Below are positions 37,990 through 50,500 of a DNA stretch of 64,000 bases, one piece after another. The DNA is from Parelaphostrongylus tenuis (taxonomy: Eukaryota > Nematoda > Chromadorea > Rhabditida > Metastrongylidae): positions 1 to 64,000 of the forward strand of contig JAHQIW010000060.1 of the NCBI GenBank assembly GCA_019055375.1. Direction: 5' to 3'. Every line of letters begins with the position of its first letter. The first letter of the stretch is position 1. The notes under the pieces are model-generated. The model saw only the letters and a list, made by a program, of their open reading frames with translations. It made no database searches and was not told where the DNA came from. The position numbers and the translations under genes were made by a program.

Positions 37990-38292
37990 CTACATAGCTC
38001 AATATCATGTTTTTTCTGCCAGTATTTCCGGTATCGATTCGTTTCCTCGCATTCACCGTACCAAAAGTTCTACAATATTTTGCGTGTTGTTTCTAACACT
38101 TCTATGAATTCCACCTTCTTCATAAAAGCCGTAAAACGCTGGTAGGGTAAAACTTCTTGTAATCTCAGAAGGAGCTCTAGTTGAAGCGCTCCATTGTTGG
38201 GTCGTTGATTGATTTCATGGGAGTGTTGGGGAGGGCATTTGAAGAGCACTTTACTGCGTGATGGCTCACATCACTAGCCACTCGACCACAAC
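37990..38292 (-). repeat. SINE-like repeat, diverged, in the left arm
   Basis: Minus strand from 38292: gatggttgtggtcgagtggc, then ccaacactcccatgaaatca, caacaatggagcgcttc and ttctgagattacaagaag. The block order matches the GGCCGAGTGG family (head, cagtcaacaac-like block, tggaacgcc-like block, attgcaagg-like block) with greater divergence. It forms the inner end of the arm; its mirror runs 40186-40490. Confidence 0.45.
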
Positions 38293-38343
38293 CATCCTCG
38301 CTTCTCTACGGCAACAACAGCATGGTCAGGTGAAGCTTTTCGT

Positions 38344-40135
38344 ACTACTATCCTTCCAATTCTCATTCTGTGAATTGTATTTGCACCTCGTGCTCTTTGT
38401 TCGACACTTTCTCGATAGGCCGTGTGAGAGAATGTTTGGTACTCATGTGTTAGACGGCGATAAATGAAAAACCGATCCCTTCCGATGGACAAGATTTTCT
38501 CATAGGAGTGTCAGGAAATATTCAAAAGCTCAAATTTCTGGTTACAACGACGCATAGCCGTTTTCTGAAAAGTCCCTTTTCTGTAAAATCCAAAATAAGA
38601 TTATGTACACCCTTCGCACATTCATTTTCTCTCGCATTTAATCCGCAGGAAGCATGAAAGCATGTGGTGCAGAGAAAATTCCTTACCAATTGAGTATGTC
38701 GTTTTGAATGGAGTTTCTTTCAAAACGGAGAAAAAGTTTCCATTCAAAACAAGTTGAAACCCATATATCTAACCCGTTAGGACATCGATTGATCTCCCCG
38801 TTCCCTCCTTGAGTTAGTCGGTAAAAAACTCGCCGAATATGTGAACATTATCTTATTTTCTCTGCTACACTGAAATAAAACGGTGTTTCCCAGAAAATAA
38901 GCACAGCGTTGGAATCATTGAAACCTACGCTTTCGATTGATTCCTAATAGTTCCGTCCAGCAAGGTGTGAAACACAAGTCAATCATTCCTTCTAGAGCGG
39001 TTTTAAAAGAGCATTCCAAAAAACAAAAACATTTTTTGTGTCATTCGACACTTGTGCTATCGAGAGTGTACTAGCAGTCTAAAGAAGGGGTTTTGTCCAG
39101 CGAAGTACAAGCGTTAAACAAAAAAAGCATGGTTGTGTGAAACATTATTTGTTCTGGTTTTTACAACGTTATAAAAAGCATCCTTTTAATATGCGGCTAC
39201 TTGATATTGTAGCTTGAGATTTAGGCTTTCGAATAATGTAAACACTCCTTCGAAAAGTTCTTGCCCAGCGAAAGGGATCGGTTTTTCATTTATCACCGTC
39301 TAAAAAATAAGTACCGGATGTTTCCAAAGTGATGCTTTCGTGGTCTTATCCAGTATTCTTTTTTGATAATCAGGTGCTCGTTTGTCAATAATGTCATTTT
39401 TTAAAAACAATTACAAAGCGAAATAATAATGCACTGGCCGACGCTCCAGCGGTGCCTTTTTCCAGAGTCAAGAAAGATGAAATTGGTCTGCAGTATACTT
39501 TGTCAGATACTTTCATAGATCCCTTAAATCTATTAGACTCTTCATCGTTGAAAGAATATTATGCAGCTTTACGTTTGCAGAGAGGATGACGCAATCGGTT
39601 AAGTAGAAGTTAGCGACTCAGGGTGTTTGAGGCAATTCAATCACTGCTACCGCGCTGTTCAAACCCTCCTTTCCTCACCAGCGAATAGCTGTACTTTCTG
39701 AAGATAAAGAGCACAATAAACGGAACTTTATTTGACTCGACTTATCAACTGGGTCAAACGCTTTCTTAATAAATCTGATCCAAGAAGCTCACAGGGTTTT
39801 TCAACATTTAGAGGAGATTATTTTTCTTGTCAAGTTTGGAGAATCTTCCGTGGTGCTCTCTTCTTGTATACATACTACTAGCAGCTCGAGGCAAGTTTTT
39901 CACAAACGCGTGTTTTGTGGGTGCTGGATGAGGACGTTAGTATGTCAACTAATATAACTTATTACTTAGTTTTCGCCATCACTTTTTGTTGTAAACGCTT
40001 TGAATAGGTTGAGCTGAACGTTGGAGAATGAAAACCAGTTTACTTTCGGTTTTTCAGAGTGAATTCTATGTACTATGTGTATTTAGCTACTCAAAACACT
40101 TGCCCATCTGCTCTTGTGGAGCTAACGATAGAGTA
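38344..40135. other. Spacer of the inverted duplication
   Basis: Single-copy with respect to the arms, about 1.79 kb. I found no exon or transposase. A SINE-like segment lies at about 39585-39730: gatgacgcaatcggttaagt as a possible tRNA-like head and ctgttcaaaccctcc as a B-box, then an A-rich tail with cacaataaacgg. Confidence 0.5.
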
Positions 40136-42969
40136 ACGAAAAGCTTCACCTGACCATGCTGTTGTTGCCGTAGAGAAGCGAGGATGGTTGTGGTCGAGTG
40201 GCTAGTGATGTGAGCCATCACGCAGTAAAGTGCTCTTCAAATGCCCTCCCCAACACTCCCATGAAATCAATCAACGACCCAACAATGGAGCGCTTCAACT
40301 AGAGCTCCTTCTGAGATTACAAGAAGTTTTACCCTACCAGCGTTTTACGGCTTTTATGAAGAAGGTGGAATTCATAGAAGTGTTAGAAACAACACGCAAA
40401 ATATTGTAGAACTTTTGGTACGGTGAATGCGAGGAAACGAATCGATACCGGAAATACTGGCAGAAAAAACATGATATTGAGCTATGTAGACTAAAAAATA
40501 ATATAGATTGATGTCAAAGATCCTTCACAAAGCTTGGAATGATAGCCATTGCCATATTCAAGAGACAAAATTATCTTATAATTATTGAGAAAAGCAGATG
40601 AAATAACAAGAAAACTCTCATTTGGCATCCTGAAGAGGAAACCGAAATGGCTTACCGTTATTTGAGATATATTTACTTCAACTTTTTTTGACAGATAAGC
40701 TTCTCACCACAAAATGGTAAGTTCAGCGTTTCCTCATGATCATAGTTAAAGGAGATAAACATATAAACTCATCCGCGGTAAAATATGGCTCGTTAAATAT
40801 TTTACGATGCGCAACCCAATGTATTCATAGCTTTTCTCTACAAAAATATCTGCCGTGAAGTTTTGAAAACCAGAGAGTCTTCCAAGTTTCCTAAGTGACA
40901 GTACCTCCCGCAAAGCAACTGGTAGGTAGATTTATTTTAATGTTGATATCCTTTTTATGGTGCTTTATTGACCATTCCTCACATTGTTATCTTTTCACTG
41001 GGATGAACTAAATACTTCTAGCATTCGATTCGTTTCTGTCGTCTACTTTTTGAACGTAGTAGGAAACTGGCTGCGCACGTCTTCTTGTAATCTTGAGGAT
41101 AGCCTGGCTGTGGCGTTCCATAGGCCGTCGTTGTTGACTAACGCAGAGAGTTGGGAGGCAGAGGTCGGCTCCACACGCGCTGCGACGAGCATTGTAAACA
41201 CTCGGCCACGCCTTTACTTTTTTACCTTTTATTTTTTATTTGATCCTCCTGTGCTATGTGTTTTTACAATGTGCAGATTCCACTACTTCTGGCATGCAAT
41301 TCGCTTTTCATGTTCTCAAATATCGTGGGGTACTGGATGAACGCATCTCCTTGCAATTTCAAGGGTATTCTGGCTATGGAGCTCCATAGACGGTTGTTGT
41401 TGAATGGCGAAGAGTGCCTTAGGTGAGGATCGACTTTGCTCCTCGCCGCGATGCGCGTCACAACTCCTAGGCCACGGCGCCCCCATTAATATCGAAACTC
41501 TCAATAAAGCCGATGTTGTTCACAGAATCAGTAATCAAGATTATTCTTCTTCAACCCTTTCAGGATTATGTGTACCATTCGTGGTACACGCAAATTCTGG
41601 TGGTTTTCTTGTTGAGCACAATTTTTCATTGGACTTTTAGTAATTATTCGATAGCTAACTAAATTGCGGTTCTGAATGCACAGTTGATTTCTGAAAACGC
41701 TTTTGCAGTGAGTTGTGGCAACGGAGAGAGGAGTTTTTTCTTCGAAGAGCATAGTGCAATTTGCACTCGCGTTGGCTTGGCTTTTTCACCAAACAAAGTT
41801 TTTTCACTGAAGCTTCAAGAAATATTTGATGGTTAACAAAAATGGTAATCTTAAATGAAAACTTCAATTCCGATTTAAATCTCAATCGAAGCTGTTTACA
41901 GCACTGTAGTAACGACGAACAGAAATTACGCGGCGCTCTTGCTGTGATTTACATGCTTTACTATCGTTTATGCATGTCTTTACAATAGAGTTTCAATGAT
42001 CATTCTAAACACCAAATAGTGTAGTATCTAAAGATTATTTTGTTTTTTGATAGATCTTTTTTAGTGCGTTCTACCAAGGGAATTATGAGTACGTTTCTCA
42101 AAATAAAACGAAATCGCATAACCGACTAAACATGTTAAAGGTTGTTGACGTACAGCTATCAAAGAGAATTGAAGAATGACTGTTGGCGAGAATATAGCTC
42201 GGCGGTGTAGCGGTAGCACGTGTCCCCGGTATGGATGAAACGCGGGTTCGATTCGCAGCTGAGGCCGTGTTTTTTGCTCATCACTCAATTCTCTTATGAA
42301 TGTCTGAATGATCATAACACTGCGCAAATTGCAGTGAAATACTAGAAATCTCGAATATTGATTCATGCACCTTTTGCATTCGAACAAAGACAAAACTAAT
42401 AGCCAAAGTACTCCCCTTCAACTTCAAGCACTTCCTGCTACTTCTCCGACAAAAGATCGATTCCGCGTGCATAGAATTCCGATTTCTTGCTGTTGAAGAA
42501 ATGAATGGCCGAGCTGTCAAGGAAGGATTTTTTCAATCGCTTCAAGCACATTCAAAACAATTGCAAAAAAAGAATGTTTTAAGCCTGAACGAGGTTGGCA
42601 CGCCAGAGCCATACCACCGGTGTTCCGAAGGTTTCGGCCTCCTCGCCAGTAACCCCCGTCCCACATTAAGCCCTGCGTTACATTAGGCCCTGGCGTGCCA
42701 ACCTTGTTTAGGCTTAAAGCATTCTTTTTTGGAATTATTCCGAATGCCTGATAATCATTATTTGAGCCACGCATGTCAGTGGTCTGTCAATGAGGGCTGA
42801 CTTATAGAGCCCGATACACGTGTTTCGATCTTGCGATCTCGTCAGTCGGGCAGTTGCCCTTTCTCGTCTTTTGCTAATCTCTGTGGGTGCTCCAGTCCCC
42901 ACAATAAGAGTTAGCAACGACGTACATTTTACACTCTATGTCCAGTGAAGAACTCACCAAACACAGAGT
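40136..42969 (-). repeat. Right arm of a 2.83 kb inverted duplication
   Basis: Reverse complement of 35509-38343 with few differences. Contents mirror the left arm: diverged SINE (40186-40490), two SINEs (40954-41217 and 41222-41486, minus), tRNA-like repeat (42198-42267, plus), 200 bp palindromic element (42547-42746) and the 5' part of the first ~318 bp unit. The outer end lies inside the tandem ~318 bp repeat, which continues beyond it to the right. Confidence 0.95.
42198..42267 (+). repeat. tRNA-like SINE head (mirror copy)
   Basis: Plus-strand mirror of 36211-36280: gtagcggtagcacgtg as A-box region and gggttcgattcgc as B-box. It differs from the left-arm copy by a one-base run-length change in the following T-run. 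Confidence 0.55.
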
Positions 42970-43585
42970 GTTGTACACTCGAACGCTCGTAGCTATTATA
43001 TTTAATATAACATATCTTTCAATTCGAGTGTTTCCTTAAGACCACCGCTCAAATTTCAATATGCCTGATAATCATTATTTGAGCCACGCATGTCATTGGT
43101 CTGTCAATGAGGGCTGACTTATAGACCCGATACACGTGTTTCGATCTTGCGATCTCGGCAGTCGGGCAGTTGCCCTTTCTCGTCTTTTGCTAATCTCTGT
43201 GGGTGCTCCAGTCCCCACAATAAGAGTTAGCAACGACGTACTTTTTACACTCTATGTCCAGTGAAGAACTCACCAAACACAGAGTGTTTGTACACTCGAA
43301 CTGCTCGTAGCTATTATATTTAATATAACATATCTTTCATTTCAAGTGTTTTCTTAAGACCACAGCTCAAATTTCAATATGCCTGATAATCATTATTTGA
43401 GCCACGCATGTCAGTTGTCTGTCAATGAGGGCTGACTTATAGAGCCTAGACTTATAGACGGAAACACGTGTATCGGGCTCTATAAGTCAGCCCTCATTGA
43501 CAGACCAGTGACATGCGTGGCACAAATAATGATTATCAGGCATATTGAAATTTGAGCTGTGGTCTTAAGAAAACACTCGAAATGA
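42746..43585. repeat. Tandem ~318 bp repeat ending in a foldback
   Basis: The block gcctgataatcattatttga starts at 42746, 43063 and 43381, so the units are 317 and 318 bp. The units are almost identical, including ctcgtcttttgctaatctct and cagtccccacaataagagtt. The third unit stops after about 75 bp and turns into its own inverted copy: 43340-43585 is a nearly perfect hairpin, with caagtgttttcttaagacca at the left and the complementary tggtcttaagaaaacactcg at the right. No protein is encoded. Confidence 0.9.
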
Positions 43586-43609
43586 AAGATTATTTTGAAT
43601 GTTTATTAC

Positions 43610-43871
43610 GGATTTTCAAAAACAGACGATCTTATGGATTAATTTTGGTCTACCAGCCGAAAGCCATCAATTGAAAGTGGTGATGGACCAGCGTCATTGT
43701 ACACTACGCCGTAACCACATACGCCTCCCTCCTTGCTTCAATGCAGGGCTTAATGTGGGGAGGGGGTCACTGACGAGGAGGCCGAAACCTCCGAAACACC
43801 GGTGTATGGCCCTGGCGTACCAACCTTGTTTAGGCTTGAAACATTCTTTTTTGGAATTATTTTGAATGTTA
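43610..43871. repeat. Dispersed repeat related to the 200 bp palindromic element
   Basis: The right end (accaaccttgtttaggcttg with aaacattcttttttggaatt) matches the end of the element in the inverted arms. The middle (gcttaatgtggggagggggt, ccgaaacctccgaaacaccg) matches its GC-rich centre. The left part (taccagccgaaagccatcaa) matches 47375-47400 instead, so this is a longer or composite member. Confidence 0.55.
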
Positions 43872-43872
43872 A

Positions 43873-44100
43873 TTACGAGGTTTCAAAAACAGTCGATCTT
43901 ATGGCTTCAAGCACAGTTTGAAAATCAACTTCTTTAGGATGTCGTGGACGCGGCTGATCTTCCAGACTTTCTTCATCCTCGTCAAACTTTTTGAACCACC
44001 CTGTACACCGTACTTTTGCCATCTGTGTCTTCGTGCCAAGCCAGATTGATGCGTTCATTTGCCACCGTTGCTTTGAACCCAATAGCCTTGGTGCATCCAC
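43873..44100 (-). pseudogene. Mariner transposase N-terminal fragment
   Basis: The minus-strand frame contains CTGWFKKFDEDEESLEDQPR followed by PRH and VD, which corresponds to the second helix-turn-helix region of mariner transposases (WFxKFxxGDESLEDxPRxGRPxxVD). The catalytic D-D-D region is absent; the frame stops at the junction with the repeat at 43.87 kb. Truncated and non-functional. Confidence 0.6.
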
Positions 44101-44264
44101 AACAACCTATTTTGCTCGCTTGTTAACTCCATCTGGAAATACGTTGATAAAATCTATACCAATCAACGCCGGAGAATACGGTCTTTCAAATAGCCCAAAA
44201 TCACAAAAAATGGTCAGCATCCAAAAAGTTATGAACATTTTCTCACAGCTTTTTCCCCAGCCTA

Positions 44265-44375
44265 TTACAATGTCAACTACCCTGGCCTCACGTCGATTTT
44301 GTGCGCAGCAGGCGGCGAGACCGCGCGGCGGCGCGGCGAGCTCAGACGTCCCTGTGGCAATGTGGTAGTTTCTCA
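44265..44375. other. Local GC-rich island inside an unrecognised open frame
   Basis: The segment gcgagaccgcgcggcggcgc stands out sharply from the AT-rich surroundings. On the minus strand a 126-codon frame (44487-44107) spans it and reads ELAAPPRGLAACCAQNRREA there. I do not recognise a domain. It adjoins the mariner fragment and may be a repeat of its own. Confidence 0.35.
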
Positions 44376-44499
44376 ATAAAATTTGGATTCTTATCGGCAG
44401 TAGAGCCGGCTTAGTCATCATCAAAAAAGAAATTGGGATGGAAGGAACTTTGGCAAGGCTATATTTGATTGAAACATGCCTAAACAATCATAGAACAAC

Positions 44500-46309
44500 G
44501 AACTGTTCGTCAAAAATGATAATGCACATTGCAATGAGATGCCATTTCATCGACAAATTAAAAAATTTTTCCAATATTGATGAAATTCAAAAAATGGTAC
44601 TTTTATAGAGTTGTAGAAGAACTTTGTTTTATTGCTTTATCAAAGACAACCTCCTCTAAATCCACTAATGCTCTATACAAATTTCTCTTCATTGCTGCAT
44701 CCTGGAATGAATGCCAAAGCTTTTATTCTAAAACGCCACTTTTTAAAGGGAGATCGGATGCCTACGAACGGTCACAGCTCGCACTTTCACTGAGCAATTT
44801 CATATTTCCTCATATATGTTTATCCATATTTCGCTCATGTTTATGATTCATTTAGCTACTCTTTCGTTATGTCACCTTGTTTCGATCCCTTGAGAGGAAC
44901 GCGCTTTTTACTTTTCCAAAAGCTTTCGCAGTCTTTTGATAGCTCAGATTACGAGAATTTCGATGTACTTCATTTCTTTGAAAGCTTTCTTCAACTCGTG
45001 CTACGCTACTGATCTAATCTGCGTGTCTGAGTAATAAAATGCGGGACGAGTGAGGATCTCAATATTTTTGACTGCTTCAGCAGATTAAGCAACGGTTGTA
45101 ATTATCAAAATTAAGGCTAAGGCTATCAAAAGACTAGTGAAAATTCGAAGGAAAAGTTCCATCCTGCGGGAAAGGCTTAAGTGTGAAACATACTTTGACT
45201 TTGGCTGTTACAGCACAATAAAAAGGCTATTTCAAAAATTGAGAAGATTTTAAAAGTTTCCGAGACTTAAGCTATCAAATGGCTGCTAAAATTCTAGAAA
45301 AATCACAGAAAGAGTTTCCTCCAAGTGCTCAAATCAGTGTGCGGAAAATGAAGATGAGCCAGATTTGCGAAACTCAATGCTTATATATCTGCTAGAGTGC
45401 AATGACAAGTTTTTAATGAGAAACTAGTTACATCATCAAGATCACCGAGGTTCAAGCTACCGAATGTGTATTGAAATTTTTTAAAAGAAGCTTTATCATC
45501 GCTATATCAATATAATAAATTGACTATTTCGAAAATAATCAAAGCATTGAAATTTGCGTCTTTTAAGCTATTTGAGCATTTCTTAAGAGAAGTGGAAACA
45601 GAGTACGGTTTACGGAAATGATCCTTCATTCCAATGCCAAGAGCACATCACGCAGCCGATCAAACGAAATCATGGTCACATGCAAGGAGCCGGGCATTAT
45701 AATTCTCAACTACCCAAATATGCAGCTTTTTTGAAAGTACAAATTTCTGGGACATGGGCTTTCCGTGCAACGGAAAATCCGTTCATAGAACTCATTCCAG
45801 TAATATTCAATTCTTTCGTAGCGATAAAGTAGCCTTAGGATCCAAATTCCGCTCTGTGATACTGAACAAGGTCTGCGTGGAGTTGAAAAAACGTACTCTA
45901 GAGCAAAAAAGCCCGACGAGCTCGTGTGCGTTGCGAAGTACCTCTGGCCATTGCACCACATATGCTCTTCAGCTCAGCGTCATCTTTTTCCTTGTTGTTC
46001 AAGCTTGATATGAAAGTCTCCTTACTAATTAAGTTTAGTACTAAATTTCCCCGTTTTCAAGCTGTTTAATGATTACTAAAAGTTTAGTGAAGAAGCTCTG
46101 CTGAGTGGAAAAGAAAAAATTCGAACATATTTCACACGATGCGGTTGCACTTCACTTAGTTCCTAAGGATTAGCGGTCTTTTTCGAGAAGGGTGAACGGT
46201 TTTCTCACTGAAAATATCTTTGTATGTGTCCCCCAGTAATATTCTGTCCAATCTAATCTATATTATCACAATGTAACACTACGACTACAAAGCATTTTGC
46301 TTTATGAAA
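44500..46309. other. No recognised gene
   Basis: AT-rich. Short open frames on both strands overlap each other at 45.7-46.0 kb without conserved motifs. Confidence 0.3.
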
Positions 46310-46432
46310 ATCGGGAAAACTTATCATGTTTAGCTGAAGCGACGTTGGTAAATTATCCGTAGTATTTCGGCTGACGTTTCGGCGACCCGCCTTCTTTAGA
46401 GCCTGAGCGTATCTAGTATTAGACCATTTACT
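46310..46432 (-). mobile_element. Penelope-like element terminal fragment, short
   Basis: Matches 19495-19640 in the same orientation: atgtttagctgaagcgacgt, tggtaaatta, ggctgacgtttcggcgaccc and ttagagcc. Truncated at both ends compared with the 34.1 kb copy. Confidence 0.6.
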
Positions 46433-47149
46433 TTCTCATTTTATTTTAGTCGTAAGGAAAACGTAGTTGTAGGACGAACTACGAACCAAGCATACTATAA
46501 GAATCGGCATTTTCCAAGCTATCGAACGAGTATAAAAACATACCTAAAAAAAACCAATTGCTAAATAATTGTTGGAAATGTGATCGCTTTCTGGGAAGAT
46601 GCGGTTTTTTTTCTTCGAAAATAGTTCAAATATTGAAGCATGGGCGTTCTTTCAATTGAAAAGTCTGTAAAAATTTTCACAGAGATCACTTTAGTGGTAT
46701 TTCATCATTGGATAATGATAATATTCTCTTGGAACGCTAATTTAGCAAGTAATACCCCCCCCCGCATTTCCACTTCTTATGCATGCGTCGTAGTGAACTC
46801 TGGTGCGCAAAATACCCCATGGGTCAATATGACCAATATGGCTCCCGATCTGTTAATATCAGTGTTGCACATCAGCAAAAATTCTTCTTGGAAAGCCAGC
46901 AGCACTATTAAATTTGTCGAATTTTGTGCTATTGTGTAATTACTATATTTTTAGAAAAACTTTGCTTAACGAAAAATGCTTGAATGTGAAGTAAAATTTT
47001 ATTTTCACTAAAACAGCATAATGCGTATACACATCTCATCGACTGTTTTTTTGACCTCGCTATAAACATTCAGTGTCATTTGTGAAAATGTTCAAAGCAT
47101 TACCGAAGTCTTCACGTAAGAACCATAAACGTTTCGGAGGTATCGTCCC
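46433..47149. other. No recognised gene
   Basis: A 99-codon open frame (plus, 46640-46939) has no recognisable motif and spans a run of nine C's at about 46752. Nothing further is supportable. Confidence 0.3.
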
Positions 47150-47560
47150 GTTCATCAGTGGGGGCTCCACATTGAACCCAGCACTCTCCCTCAGTTCCGT
47201 CGATCTCTTGAGGCTGGATAGTCCTCTAAAGGATTTGACGCCGAGTAAAAAAACCGAGGGAGGGTGCTACTGATGAGTCCAAATAGGAGAAATAGGCGCC
47301 TATATAGCATTAAACCTATCGGCTTAAAACAAGTCATATGCTTATAGCAGGGTTGAAAAGGGATGATATGGATCAGTTTTTGCATACCAGCCGTAATCCA
47401 CCGACTGAAAAATGTGGTGATAACACAATATTATGTGCTATCACCACAAATGTTTCCTCGTCCCTACTATGACATAGGGTTTAGTGTGGATGTGAGTCAC
47501 TAATAAGGGGGACGATAACTGCAAAGTTTAAACATTCTTACAGGCTACATTTAATATAAA
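47150..47560. repeat. Two adjoining dispersed repeats
   Basis: 47150-47345 matches the foldback family at 27.9-28.1 kb: gagggagggtgctactgatg, aggcgcctatatagcattaa and ggcttaaaacaagtcat. 47375-47560 matches the family at 43.6-43.8 kb: accagccgtaatccaccgac, gggtttagtgtggatgtgag, and an ending in aaacattcttacaggc. Confidence 0.5.
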
Positions 47561-50500
47561 AACCATCCAAAATACAACATCCAAATTCTTGAAATTTGAG
47601 CTATTGTCTAATGACTTTTATAATGTCTAGAAAGAGTAAAAATACGTTTTGTTGAATATGGGTCTGGATAAGGGAAAACTACTAAACTCAGTCATAGTAA
47701 AAGTTATCGGTGATTCACGAACTGTGGAGCATCTTTTTTGACAAACTACTTGTTTTGCTCCGATTTTCAGTCACAATACAACTTTCAAGCATTTGCATAA
47801 ATTATATCAAAACTGGTAGATTTATATCATTATGCTCTAGTTGTTGCAATTGCGAGTTAGCCATCACAGTGTACTTACGCAGCAAAAGAGACCTTTTTAC
47901 TCAAACATGAATGTTATACTTGTGCCAAAAACATAAGATCACCTAAAGAAAATTGTAGAGTATCAAAATATCACAAAGAAACCTATATTCAAGTCCAAAA
48001 CGGTGAAAAACCTCGATAAAATAGCAAAAATCGCGCACCGGCTGCGACTTGCACTGCGCGTGGTGATTGAAACTGGTGGTTCTGAAAAGGTCAGTCAGTC
48101 TTTATTGTTTTACAATCAATTTATAGACCTTCTTTTTAGGTTCCCAAACAGTCACTCGGCAAGCAAATCAAAAGCATAATAATGCAGAAACCGGAGTACT
48201 ACAATAATGCTATTTGATTGCAATTTCGAGTGCTATTGAGTCTGCAATGAATAAGAAGAATTGTTGGATAGACGGAGAACGAAGCAACGCGTAAGTTACT
48301 CCCTTTTCAATTTTCCTGTCAGCTACATGCAGATGATCGATGGCTCAAGAAAGTCTGCAACAAATGCAAATACGTTTTAGCTCGTATTAGGGGACAGTTC
48401 GAATGAAAAATCGTTCCCCAACGATGGCGTCTTCATTTCTCTTCTTCTCGCTACAGTACGTCCCAATGTACTTGACACATTCGCAATGACACACTTAATC
48501 TGATGCATACTATGCAAAAATAACGACTACTTCAAACCCACACGGACACATATCAGCTATTAAGGAACTGTATTGACCAAACTGAGGATGACTACGATCC
48601 ATAGATCATTGCCACTCAAGTGAAAGTTCTCTGTGAAAGATTTTGAAGAAGTATAATTTGCTTTTCTGTGCTCACGTAGCGTTCTCCGTCACTTTTTCTC
48701 AAGATCGTGCATTAAATGTCAGTGGGGCTATGCTCGGAATGTTGGAATGGTGCACTCTGTAGTCTCGTTGGTTTTTGCGACTATCCTGCTAGTTCAAAAT
48801 GATTGAGAACTAAAATCCAATTCCTCTTTAGTCCTTTAGCAAATTTCCTCTCTAGGAAATTTTGAATGTTTTGAACATCTTAACAAGGCATGAGCCTTTT
48901 ACCGCTGTTCCTCATCTTATCGCTCTTCTGTTTCTTCTCTCCTTCAATCCATTTTTGTTTTGCTAACTTGTGCCCGTTGGTGTTGCGAAATGATTAACTA
49001 ATTAAAGTGATGTAGAATGATAGCTAAAGCTAAGCGCATATAAACTGCTTCTTCTACCAGTCAGAACTCCTAAGTATAATGCTTTCCCAAAAAAAAGAAA
49101 TGGGATACTGTCGTTGATTTATACAGCTTTGTATTTAAAAATTTTTGGAAAAATGAAGCGTTCGTCAGGTGAGCGTAGGAGACAATATTTGCTGTACGAC
49201 TTTATATTAGTAGCATGATGTCATTATCGAGTTCTGAGTCATAACGACTTCCAAAGTTCAAATTGCCATGCAAGTCCTTACTTTGCAATATTTTGTTTAT
49301 TTCTTTCAGTTAAGGTCGCTCAATGAGCAACTCAGCAACTCCAAAGAGAATACTGTTTCAATTCACTCATAGAAATACGTCCAAGCTCTTGAAAAGGCAA
49401 TGTCCCCAAGATTTCACTCAATTTTCTTCACCAATAATTGAGCGCATCTCTTTCTAACTCAGCCTGGAAAATTCGTAAGATTTCCTTAAAGTGTGTTCGA
49501 CGTAACTGTCCTCACACACTGTGCAGATCCCAGAACTTGCAAGCAATCTTTTTCTTCGCATTAATCTCACAAAGATCTCCGAATTCTAGTGTGCTGTTCA
49601 GCTGCCATTTTAAGATTTCGGCTTCCTCAAAAATATCGCAAAATTCTGCATAAGTCGATTCTTTTTGTAATACTGAACCAGAATTTCGTCTTTGGTGGCA
49701 TACATCACTATACCTGCGCAAACTCCGCTCCCTGTCCGGAACATCTAATGAATTTATTCATTACTACCGACGTTTATTGGAAGTCGGCTTTTGATATATC
49801 ATCAACAAAAACTAATAATTCTAAGAAAACCTGCCCCTTCCTCTTCAATTTAACGCGGAAGGAAGCGATCATTCTTTAAGCGTAATGATTCCTCTACAAA
49901 ACCAATGTAGGTAGAAGTTCAGATACACATTTAGCAATCATGTTTTGTCAGCTTCGCTCAATGACAGTAGAGTTTCCCTTGTAAAACCTGAAATAACACT
50001 AGGATGTAAAGGACAGTGATCACGGTAAATGTTCTGCTTATCGCAATCACTTTGAGAAAGCTTTTCCTTCAGTAAAAACAGAAACTAACTACCCACCGTA
50101 CACTAAAAGTTTTCGTAACTTATAGCTTCAGGAATTAATGTGGAAGCGTTACAGAAATATAGGAGCTAAATGGCAGAAAATTGTAGATGAAAACGAATCA
50201 CTTACGCTAATTTTGGGATTTTGAGAGTTTATTGAAGACTAAAGGAGATCCAATGCAAATGAGAAGACAATGGTTTACTACTGCAGTGCGCTGAGCTCAA
50301 AACGGCAGCGTGATGGTAAATAAACCTTCTCCAAGTAACTGACAGAAAATCAACTTATAAAAAGTAGCGCGAAAGCAAGCCCTGTGATTCTGCAACGGAG
50401 ACGCTCAGTATATGGAAGCGCGAACGTGATGGATAGTGCAACGACTAAAAAATAGCCGGAAATACCGCTGCTTCGATTTAATGGTCTAAATAGTAGTCAC

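Larger units (their letters stand above)
35509..38343 (+). repeat. Left arm of a 2.83 kb inverted duplication
   Basis: Base-by-base mirror of 40136-42969 (coordinates sum to about 78478). By eye the arms differ at roughly a dozen places, such as single-base run-length changes near 36203, 37148 and 37767 and substitutions near 35830 and 36318. The arm contains, in order, a piece of the ~318 bp repeat, a 200 bp palindromic element, a tRNA-like repeat, unassigned sequence and three SINE-like copies. I see no host exon. The inner end is tgaagcttttcgt at 38343. Confidence 0.95.
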
